A stretch of DNA of 64,000 nt from JAISGQ01 sp045604155 (lineage in GTDB: Bacteria > Bacillota > Clostridia > Oscillospirales > Acutalibacteraceae), in NCBI GenBank assembly GCA_045604155.1, contig JAZUNN010000046.1, positions 13,288-77,287 of the forward strand, read 5' to 3'. This document shows positions 27,244 to 34,203 of this stretch, in pieces; position 1 is the stretch's first letter, and each line of letters opens with the position of its first letter. Made by a program: the position numbers and the translations under genes. The notes beneath the pieces were generated by a model. That model had not been told where the DNA came from and made no database searches. It saw only the letters and a list, made by a program, of their open reading frames with translations.

Positions 27244-28713
27244 CTATTCCGTTGAATGTTCCGCAGTTGCAGTCGTAGTGGTTGTTGAACAATAACCCTC
27301 ACCGCCTGCTGTTGTGGTTGTAGTGGGTACTGTTGTTGCCGTGGTCGTACATGTAGTAGTGTACACATTAGAACACGCTGTTGTTTCCTGCAAAGTAGTA
27401 CAGGTTGTCACAGTTGTCGGTCCGGATTCCTCCTCGGGTTGCTCGCTTGGCTTTGCAGCAGCAGTTGGAACAGTTGTTGGCGTAATATCAGATGCACTTG
27501 TGTCTCCATATGCCGCCGTCGTTGTTGTGGTTGTTGTCGTACTTGTGACAACCTCAGCTTCATCTGTGCTGATTGTTGTATCCGTAGTAGCTTCAGTCAC
27601 AACTGCTTCTGCTGTGGTTTCTTCGGTGGTTTCTTTTCTTGTTTTACTTGTGGTTTCGACTGTTTCTATAACGGATGTCTCTGTCGATGCAGAGGTTTCG
27701 GTGGTCTTTACCGTAGATATTTGGGGCGTTGCTCCCGTAGTTGTCCCGAAACTGCTGTCTTCGGCAGAATCCACCTCGTCAGGGCTGCTGTATGTAATAG
27801 CTATTACTGTGCCTGAGAATAAAACAGCAAATATCACAATCAGGCAAACAACCGCAAAGCTTTTCTTTCCGTCTGCCGCCAATATCATGCTTAGCCTATA
27901 GCCAATATAACTCTTTCGTCTGCAGAAATTGCTTGCGATTATCGGGGTTACAGCATGATTTCCGTTCTGTTCAGAAACTGCTTCAAGAACAGTCTGACAG
28001 TACAGCTTCTTATTAACCGCTGACTCTCCCCTCATTACGATTTCGTCGCAGGCCAGCTCACATTCTCGTTCAATGTGTCTGACAAACAACGGCATGAGCG
28101 GATTGAACCAATGCACGATTCTGCACACAAGCATAAATATCTTGTACGGCAAATCCCACCTTTTATAGTGAGACAACTCATGCTTTATTATCAGTTTCAG
28201 CTCGTCTTTTGAATATATTTTTTCGGGAAGCATTATAATCGGCATACGAAAGCCTGTCATCATAGGCGTTGTACACCCTGGCAAAGTTAATATCTTTACC
28301 CTGCTTATCCCCATCTGCATCGCTTCAGCTTGTACGATACTTTCAGTTATTTTTCCGCACGGCTTGGCAAAGCGATTGACGTATTTATTGAATTGGCACT
28401 GCTTAAACACATAATACGCAGTCAGCAGCACCATTCCGACAATCCAAATCACTGACAGGAAAAACCATACACCCATCTGAGCATTTTCGCCTTGAACAGA
28501 TGATGAATTTACTGTCACTTCAATCTCATAAACAGGTTTTCCAACAGGTGGTTTGAACGGCGTTAAAAAGCCCACCAATACAAACAACCACAGATAATAT
28601 CGGTATTTGGCAGACCATTTATTTTTAAGCAGCTGCGATAATGCAATGTAGAGCAAGGCTACAGCACTCATTACCGCAGAACATATTCCAATGCCTATTA
28701 CAAGCTTTTCCAT
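27244..28713 (-). CDS. BlaR1/MecR1-type M56 sensor peptidase with Thr-rich tail
   Basis: 489 aa. Four membrane spans surround an M56 zinc peptidase with HELSH at 178-182 and the CDEIVMRGES-type third ligand region. After a span near 300 the outside part is not a penicillin-binding domain but ~170 residues that are mostly Thr, Val, Ala and Ser. In BlaR1 the peptidase inactivates BlaI after a signal is sensed. Here the sensor part is a flexible, probably wall-spanning stalk, so the ligand is unknown. It is 11 bases downstream of the blaI-like gene. Confidence 0.85.
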   Translation of the reverse strand: MEKLVIGIGICSAVMSAVALLYIALSQLLKNKWSAKYRYYLWLFVLVGFLTPFKPPVGKPVYEIEVTVNSSSVQGENAQMGVWFFLSVIWIVGMVLLTAYYVFKQCQFNKYVNRFAKPCGKITESIVQAEAMQMGISRVKILTLPGCTTPMMTGFRMPIIMLPEKIYSKDELKLIIKHELSHYKRWDLPYKIFMLVCRIVHWFNPLMPLFVRHIERECELACDEIVMRGESAVNKKLYCQTVLEAVSEQNGNHAVTPIIASNFCRRKSYIGYRLSMILAADGKKSFAVVCLIVIFAVLFSGTVIAITYSSPDEVDSAEDSSFGTTTGATPQISTVKTTETSASTETSVIETVETTSKTRKETTEETTAEAVVTEATTDTTISTDEAEVVTSTTTTTTTTAAYGDTSASDITPTTVPTAAAKPSEQPEEESGPTTVTTCTTLQETTACSNVYTTTCTTTATTVPTTTTTAGGEGYCSTTTTTATAEHSTE

Positions 28714-28723
28714 AGGCTTTTAC

Positions 28724-29101
28724 CTATATGTTGTTGAGCCAATCCCTAAGCTCGTTTATTTCTTCCTCTGAGACCTTTTCTCCGTCATAAAGAGCTTTTA
28801 CAAGTCCGCTGAAGGTACTGTTTGAAAATCTCTTTCTGAAGCTTTCCTGCTCAATCTTGATGTATTCCTGCTCCGAAACAACACTGTAATAATCACGCTC
28901 TTTATTGTGCTTTTCAGAACGAAGAAAGCCCTTCTTTTCAAGGCGTACAAGCATAGTAAGAACTGTCTGGGGCTTCCAGTCCTTGTCGGGCAGAGATTCC
29001 CTCAGCTGCTCTGTAAGCGCAGGCGAAGTTACGGGTTCTGTCGATTGCCAGATGGCTTTCATTATTTCAAATTCTGCGTCAGGAAGTTTTTTTACATTCA
29101 T
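28724..29101 (-). CDS. BlaI/MecI-family repressor
   Basis: 125 aa winged-helix protein (LPDAEFEIMKAIWQS, then WKPQTVLTMLVRLEKKGFL), full length. It should bind the two operators in its own promoter and be cleaved through the M56 sensor encoded next. ATG at 29101 has AGAGGTG six bases upstream, and a GTG three codons earlier is the alternative. A second, separate BlaI lies at 55059. Confidence 0.9.
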   Translation of the reverse strand: MNVKKLPDAEFEIMKAIWQSTEPVTSPALTEQLRESLPDKDWKPQTVLTMLVRLEKKGFLRSEKHNKERDYYSVVSEQEYIKIEQESFRKRFSNSTFSGLVKALYDGEKVSEEEINELRDWLNNI

Positions 29102-29114
29102 CCTAAGCACCTCT

Positions 29115-29165
29115 AACTACATTTGTATTTTACATCATCTTACTACAAATGTAGTTATTTGTCAA
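29115..29165 (-). promoter_or_regulatory. blaI promoter with two operators
   Basis: Read on the minus strand: TTGACA (29165-29160), a 17-base spacer, then TAAGAT (29142-29137). The palindrome ACTACAAATGTAGT (29142-29155) fills the spacer, and a second site AACTACATTTGTA (29115-29127) lies downstream of the -10. Both carry the classic BlaI TACAnnTGTA-type core. Confidence 0.85.
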
Positions 29166-29202
29166 TATCATTAACTTCTATGTATTTTGTTGTCATAGAT
29201 AT

Positions 29203-29230
29203 AGCCCTGACTGAAATATCAATCAGGGCT
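29203..29230. terminator. Hairpin terminator
   Basis: AGCCCTGA and TCAGGGCT arms with a ~12-nt loop lie between the blaI promoter and the metallophosphoesterase gene, and may end the latter's transcript. Confidence 0.55.
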
Positions 29231-29274
29231 TAGTTATTATGCTTGCAGGTTGGTATGATTTTTCTGCCTGTTCC

Positions 29275-29829
29275 CTATGTTTCATCTGACGAGATTATCT
29301 CTGTCAGTGTCTTTGGTCCGTAATCCATGTTGGGCATCATACAGCCGACATTGTACATTCGCATTGGAATTTCCTGCTTCTCCCGAACTTCTTTCTGCCA
29401 GCTTTGGAGCATTGTATATTGCAGTGTATTATGGATGTGTGCGTAGAAATGCACTGTGTCCTGAAACTGTCCGTTCCAGAAGGGCATGGGATAGTGGCTG
29501 AGTATTACTTTTGTGCCGTTATCCTTTACTTCGAGATAGTCGCAGACTTTTGCAAACTGCTTTTTGACTGATGAACTCAGCTCATCGTGGTTTCCTCTGA
29601 TAAGGATTTTGCTACCATTGAGTCGTTCCAATATTTCGATAGTCTTCTCGTCGCCATGCCAGCTCAGGTCGCCAAGAATATAGACCAAATCGCTGTTCGT
29701 TACTCGGTTGTTCCAGTTTGCAATTATTGCTTCGTCCATTTCTTCTGTGCTTGCAAACGGACGCTCATCGTACTTTATCACGTTTGCATGTCCGAAATGG
29801 GTATCGCCTATGTAAAATTTCTGTGCCAT
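29275..29829 (-). CDS. Calcineurin-type metallophosphoesterase
   Basis: 184 aa single-domain enzyme. The metal-binding motifs appear in order: GDTHFGH, GDLSWHGD, GNHDE, a late SHYPMP and FYAHIHNT. It resembles small stand-alone phosphoesterases of phages and bacteria, so the substrate (phosphodiester, nucleotide or phosphoprotein) cannot be told. AGAGGTG precedes the ATG. It lies inside the island, 55 bases from the membrane protein gene upstream. Confidence 0.88.
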   Translation of the reverse strand: MAQKFYIGDTHFGHANVIKYDERPFASTEEMDEAIIANWNNRVTNSDLVYILGDLSWHGDEKTIEILERLNGSKILIRGNHDELSSSVKKQFAKVCDYLEVKDNGTKVILSHYPMPFWNGQFQDTVHFYAHIHNTLQYTMLQSWQKEVREKQEIPMRMYNVGCMMPNMDYGPKTLTEIISSDET

Positions 29830-29884
29830 GATTTTGCACCTCTGTTATTGTTTTTCGCTTGCAGGGAAATGATATCTGTCTGCA

Positions 29885-31015
29885 TCAATGATGCTCGTTG
29901 TAATACTTCTCCGCATCATAATAATCGAAGAAATCATAATAGTTATCATCATAGAAATCTTCAGCATTCCTGTAATCCGAGGCGTTATATGGGTCATCAC
30001 TGTCATCTGCGAAGCTGTAATCCGGCACATAGTCCGATTCAGGGAACTCCCTCCAATCCCAGACTTCTGTTACCTTCCCGTCAACACATCTGGCTGTAAA
30101 TATCCTTTCTCCGTCCTTATAGAAATCATACAGATTCGCAATATATGTTTCATTCCATGTAACTTCTGTATTGTGCCGCACATCACCTGACGGCTTTCCG
30201 AGCCCGGTATCTCCTATTCTGCTCTCTGACATTCCCACATACGGTACAGCAGGCACAGAGTAGTATTCACGGTCATTCTTATCCGATTGCTGCTCAGAAT
30301 ACTCTTCCTCAGGAACAAGGTTTTCTGTTTCACTTTGTCTTTTATCATCAGACGCGCACGACAACACCGAGATAACACTTGCAATCAAAACAACCGACGC
30401 TATTAGAATCAACAAAATGATTATATTTTTCTTTCTCTCAGGCATCTTCTTGAGTTCCTCTTCCGATGCATTTTCGAGATACTCTTTTCGGGCTATATCA
30501 ACAAGCTTTATATCGTCAATGATATTCCGCCCAACAGCCATGATGACAATGCCGCCAAAATATATTGCAGCACCCAGGAATGCTAAAATCACAAGTCCGC
30601 CTGCGCATGAATTCATATTCTCTGCCGCTGCCTCAAAAATCGCACCTATTATTTTACACGCTAATATCAGCACCCCGAGCAAAATTAAAACACTGATTCC
30701 AATTTCACATATCTTTTCCCGTAAATACTTGTGATATTGGGATTTGTTTGTTATGACAAACGGATTACCAATTGAAGTTTTAACTGCATCGGGTTTCAAA
30801 TTGTTTTTCTGCGGCTGCGCCGCTCTCACTGACGGTGAAGGATTCGCATAATTATGTGAGTACGAAATATCATCCTCATCAACATCACCGTCTTCGTTTT
30901 CTTCATTTTCAATATCTTCCAGGATTTTGAATGCCACCCACTGTTCATCCCATGTGGTGTTCCCGTCACCATTGAAGTCAAACATACCACCGAAAAAATC
31001 ATCGTTCTTTGACAT
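29885..31015 (-). CDS. Membrane protein with N-terminal EF-hand-like loop
   Basis: 376 aa. ATG at 31015 has AAAGGAG upstream; the TTG six codons earlier is inside that ribosome site. Residues ~13-24 form a perfect EF-hand loop, DFNGDGNTTWDE, seen in many Ruminococcus proteins of unknown role. Two or three hydrophobic spans (about 95-155) and another near 205-225 follow. The exported C-terminal region contains a GMSESRIGDTGLGKPS motif like SmpA/OmlA-type segments, and the tail is Asp/Tyr-rich. It may sense calcium or be structural. Confidence 0.75.
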   Translation of the reverse strand: MSKNDDFFGGMFDFNGDGNTTWDEQWVAFKILEDIENEENEDGDVDEDDISYSHNYANPSPSVRAAQPQKNNLKPDAVKTSIGNPFVITNKSQYHKYLREKICEIGISVLILLGVLILACKIIGAIFEAAAENMNSCAGGLVILAFLGAAIYFGGIVIMAVGRNIIDDIKLVDIARKEYLENASEEELKKMPERKKNIIILLILIASVVLIASVISVLSCASDDKRQSETENLVPEEEYSEQQSDKNDREYYSVPAVPYVGMSESRIGDTGLGKPSGDVRHNTEVTWNETYIANLYDFYKDGERIFTARCVDGKVTEVWDWREFPESDYVPDYSFADDSDDPYNASDYRNAEDFYDDNYYDFFDYYDAEKYYNEHH

Positions 31016-31336
31016 AGGAATCTCCTTTCCCAAGGTTCCGTAACATATAATTACCCACCTTTATTTTACATTTTGGGAGCACATGAGTCAATATTTGTAT
31101 CCGTGTCAATCTAAAGACACTGCTGTTTTCACATTCCCTTATCAGACAGACTTCAGCACAGATTGGAACGTAATGTCCAGTCGAATATTCCCATTTGTGA
31201 TGGGACATATTTCGAAATTGTCGGCATTTATTATCACCTGAGAGAATAATTTTATGTTCTTTATGGAGAAATCCGTCAGCTCCGCTGTGACTGTACTTAC
31301 ATTGAATTCATTGATAATCTCAATAAAAACACTACT

Positions 31337-31396
31337 CTCCTCCTCATTTCAGCAAAAATGGTAAATCAGTTTTATAATTTGAATGACCTTGAGAAT
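31337..31396. repeat. Right copy of ~60-bp direct repeat bounding the island
   Basis: Same orientation as the copy after guaA at 18202-18261, with 49 of 51 matches over 31346-31396. It continues into a different hairpin. No gene is seen in 31034-31471 apart from this repeat and its terminator. Confidence 0.85.
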
Positions 31397-31413
31397 TACT
31401 TCACAAGGTCATT
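31382..31413 (+). terminator. Terminator-like hairpin in the right repeat
   Basis: AATGACCTTG (31382-31391) pairs perfectly with CAAGGTCATT (31404-31413). No plus-strand gene lies immediately upstream, so this looks like a displaced guaA terminator. Confidence 0.7.
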
Positions 31414-31471
31414 CTGATTTTCTGAAATATTTATTCAGACAGTTTTTGATGTCATGCATTTCAAAAAAATA

Positions 31472-32143
31472 TTATTTCAATAAAGTTTTTCTTATTTCTT
31501 CTGAATTCTTTTTAAGATAACAGTACTCTGTTTTATCCGCCAAATCCAGGTATTTTTCAAGCTCATTTGATTGAATGATATGCAGGACATGAAGCACCAT
31601 TATTTTCTGGTATTCAATCTCATAATCACCCTTGTACTTATCTCTGTGCCAGAATCCAATCGCATACTTTTCGGCTTTGTCGGGATAGATATATGCCAAT
31701 GATTTAAGTGCAAGCCGTTCGGTGTACTCATCATCGACATTCAGAAATTCAAATATGAGTTCGTACAGTCCATCTGAGCCATTATAATCTTTCAGCGTCT
31801 CTGCAAACTGCCATTTTGCATTTATATAATCGGTTTCTAATGATTTTCTGCAAAGTAATGAGTACCACTCAGGATATTTCAGCAGCTCGCACACAATACG
31901 GCTGCATTCATTGTCCCTTGCAATTCCAAATAACATATCGTCAATCATTTGGTCCGAAGCTTCCTCATACGAAATATTTTCTATTATTTCAAGTATAATG
32001 TTGCACATTTCATCAAATTCACTTAATCCGTATTCCCATTCCCCATTATCATGCATTTCATTCCATTGAGGGTGAATTTTATCAGCTCTTTTCTTAAATT
32101 TAATGACGCTTTTATGCAATCTTTTTTCGTAATTTATACGCAT
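31472..32143 (-). CDS. Alpha-helical protein of unknown function
   Basis: 223 aa, all-helical, with motifs suggestive of HEAT-type repeats (LALKSLAYIYPDKAEKYAIGFW). Such proteins are often immunity or scaffold factors, but I see nothing decisive. AAGGAG lies upstream of the ATG. It follows the methyltransferase gene by 14 bases in the same direction, so they probably share a transcript. It is the first gene outside the repeat-bounded island. Confidence 0.7.
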   Translation of the reverse strand: MRINYEKRLHKSVIKFKKRADKIHPQWNEMHDNGEWEYGLSEFDEMCNIILEIIENISYEEASDQMIDDMLFGIARDNECSRIVCELLKYPEWYSLLCRKSLETDYINAKWQFAETLKDYNGSDGLYELIFEFLNVDDEYTERLALKSLAYIYPDKAEKYAIGFWHRDKYKGDYEIEYQKIMVLHVLHIIQSNELEKYLDLADKTEYCYLKKNSEEIRKTLLK

Positions 32144-32157
32144 ATTTCACTCCTTGA

Positions 32158-32754
32158 TCATGTCAGCGAAAAAATCACGATACGTTCCCGTGGGTCTTCC
32201 CCGTCAAACAGATCATCACATTCTATTTCATCATAAAACATCAATTCGTCCACTGTCATAAGGTACGAAATATATTCGTCTGACGGATAGTAAAAAAGCA
32301 GATACATTTCCCTTGGGCCATCATAATAGGACTCTATGATTCTTGCCATTACTTTTCGAAGCAGCTCAACAGAAAATGGATTGAAAAAATAGCACCTGTT
32401 GACTTCTGTCGGCACGGTGTATTCTTCGGCTTTTACAGCTACAAACTCTATATTTTCGCCTGATGCGGCAGTTTTTTGGTTTTCCAGTGCGCACTGATAA
32501 ATCCGCTCGTCACATTCGACTCCTATGGTTTTTACTCTGAGCTGATGAGATAGAAAAAAATCCACTCTTCCCTTTCCGCAGCCATAGTCCAATACTACGT
32601 CGTTTCTGCCTATAAAGCCGCTCTCTGCAAGCCGATTCAGAACAGTGTACGATGTAGGTTCATATGGATATCGGTACTGATCAGAATTTGAATCATCCCG
32701 CCCGATTGTATTTATTTTAAGACGCTTATCCCATGTATTTTCGTAATCTTTCAT
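32158..32754 (-). CDS. Class I SAM-dependent methyltransferase
   Basis: 198 aa. Motif I VLDYGCGKGRVDFF near residue 54, an acidic post-I GVECDE, and a motif IV-like NPF (CYFFNPFSVELL) make a Rossmann-fold methyltransferase. The NPF triad resembles N-methyltransferases, but the target is not evident. It is upstream of, and probably co-transcribed with, the helical protein at 31472. Confidence 0.8.
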   Translation of the reverse strand: MKDYENTWDKRLKINTIGRDDSNSDQYRYPYEPTSYTVLNRLAESGFIGRNDVVLDYGCGKGRVDFFLSHQLRVKTIGVECDERIYQCALENQKTAASGENIEFVAVKAEEYTVPTEVNRCYFFNPFSVELLRKVMARIIESYYDGPREMYLLFYYPSDEYISYLMTVDELMFYDEIECDDLFDGEDPRERIVIFSLT

Positions 32755-32817
32755 TTTCTGCCTCTATTAATAATATAAATTGGGATTTGTCACATTGGCA
32801 AGGTGAAGGATAGTATT

Positions 32818-33102
32818 TTATTCAATATCCATAATTTCGTCCTTGCGTATATCCTCCCAATTATTATTTAACATTTTTATTACAGCAGGATATTTAATCT
32901 CTTTGGGTACTATTTTATAATGAAATGGACTGTTTTTAGATAATGCATGGACAATTACCGTCTGTTTAGATGAAAAAAATGCAAGCCTATGTATATCTGT
33001 ACATACTACTTCATTTTTTTGACTTGCCATAGCATCATTTATAGCTTGCATCAACTTAGCATCTCTTTGTGCCATTAACGCAAAATCAAATGTCATAATC
33101 AT
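32818..33102 (-). CDS. Small hypothetical protein
   Basis: 94 aa. No family recognised. It is a soluble protein with an N-terminal helix (ALMAQRDAKLMQAINDAM) and a basic middle. GGTGAGATGAGA precedes the ATG. It is 63 bases upstream of the methyltransferase gene on the same strand. Confidence 0.55.
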   Translation of the reverse strand: MIMTFDFALMAQRDAKLMQAINDAMASQKNEVVCTDIHRLAFFSSKQTVIVHALSKNSPFHYKIVPKEIKYPAVIKMLNNNWEDIRKDEIMDIE

Positions 33103-33258
33103 ATTCTCATCTCACCTATAAATTCAAGTTTATCCTATAATTATTATATCAGCATATCCCACTTTTTTCAATCTGATGCCGGGATACTGTTTTCATTCCT
33201 GAATTATATGTTTTCCTATGGCATTATCACTGGTATTGATATGTAAAACACCATAAAT

Positions 33259-33297
33259 AAGCAAAGAGCTGACCGGAAATCGGTCAGCTCTTTGCTT
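33259..33297. terminator. Strong bidirectional terminator
   Basis: A 17-bp perfect stem (AAGCAAAGAGCTGACCG with its complement) and a 5-nt loop follow the stop of the XRE-DUF4097 gene. Bases 33103-33258 show only an AT-rich promoter-like stretch for the gene at 32818. Confidence 0.9.
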
Positions 33298-33309
33298 GTT
33301 TATCAGGCT

Positions 33310-34188
33310 TTATTCCATGCAGTCAATGACCATTTCGGAGCGGATGCCCGAAACACCTATAACACACTCACCCTCTGTGCAGAAAGGCTCATTACACACT
33401 GTGCCGTTTTTTCTGTAAACAACAGAACATTTTCTGCCGTTGTTCTCGATTTTATATGTGTTGGGATCGGATATATGTACTATTGAGTTTGCACAGAACT
33501 GATTTACATCAAGCTTTGTGCAGTTTCCTTCTATGGTAATATCATAGTCGGTTTTTGATGTAAGCTCTACACTTCCGATTACATCTCTGATACAAACATA
33601 CTGTGCATCGCCGTCATATTCAAGTCGGTCAAGACGAAGGTTTTCGATATGCAACTCCTTTACTGAAGCATCTATCTCACAGTGATTTGTATAATCGGCA
33701 GGCAGAGATATCACAACATCCACAGAGGACTCAGCTTCATAACGGCTTATGCCCTTTCTGACGGTACAATCAACATCAATTCTGTTCCTTTTTTCGTCAA
33801 GCTTGATTTTATACAGTGAGCTTAAGTTTTCGAGGGTTTCTGACTGCAGCTTTATGTGTATCTTCTCATCACTGCCCGATGTTATAAGCACACTTCTTGC
33901 ACTGCCCATACGGATATCAAAGTGCTTGTCGCCGTCGATATCATATACGGTTTCGCTTTCGTAGAATGTTTTCTTGCGTCTCTGGAACTGTGATTCCTGA
34001 AACACCAGTTCATCAAGGGTTACCTTGAATATTTCCGCAAGGATAACCATGTTTTCTATATCAGGCAAGCCTTTTTTGGTTTCCCATTTGGTTATTGCCT
34101 GACGTGACACTCCGATTTTCTCGGCAAGCTGTTCCTGAGAAAGACCCTGTGAGGTTCTTATCTGCTTTAATCTGTCTCCAAAATCCAT
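33310..34188 (-). CDS. XRE regulator with DUF4097-type beta domain
   Basis: 292 aa. An N-terminal Cro/C1 helix-turn-helix (LSQEQLAEKIGVSRQAITKWE) is followed from ~100 by a repetitive beta-strand region of the DUF4097 adhesin-like type, without a membrane span. It lies 15 bases downstream of an ABC permease gene and appears to be the last gene of that operon, so it probably regulates the transporter. GGAGG precedes the ATG. Confidence 0.82.
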   Translation of the reverse strand: MDFGDRLKQIRTSQGLSQEQLAEKIGVSRQAITKWETKKGLPDIENMVILAEIFKVTLDELVFQESQFQRRKKTFYESETVYDIDGDKHFDIRMGSARSVLITSGSDEKIHIKLQSETLENLSSLYKIKLDEKRNRIDVDCTVRKGISRYEAESSVDVVISLPADYTNHCEIDASVKELHIENLRLDRLEYDGDAQYVCIRDVIGSVELTSKTDYDITIEGNCTKLDVNQFCANSIVHISDPNTYKIENNGRKCSVVYRKNGTVCNEPFCTEGECVIGVSGIRSEMVIDCME

Positions 34189-34203
34189 TATATGTTCCTC
34201 CGT

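Noticed and set aside
27314..27901. 195-aa Val-rich plus-strand frame
   Set aside because: It is the complement of the Thr-rich tail of the M56 sensor; composition alone keeps it open.
18446..31331. TGTTTTTAT at 18446 and ATAAAAACA ending at 31331 as element termini
   Set aside because: They fit the Tn7 TGT...ACA rule and are 9-bp inverted repeats, but the sequence is low-complexity A/T. The flanking 5-mers (GCGGG and CTACT) are not duplicated, and no TnsB-like repeats lie near the right copy.
18189..31471. CRISPR array or cas genes in the island (CRISPR-associated transposon)
   Set aside because: No regularly spaced repeats and no Cas-like protein were seen; TniQ is the only target selector visible.
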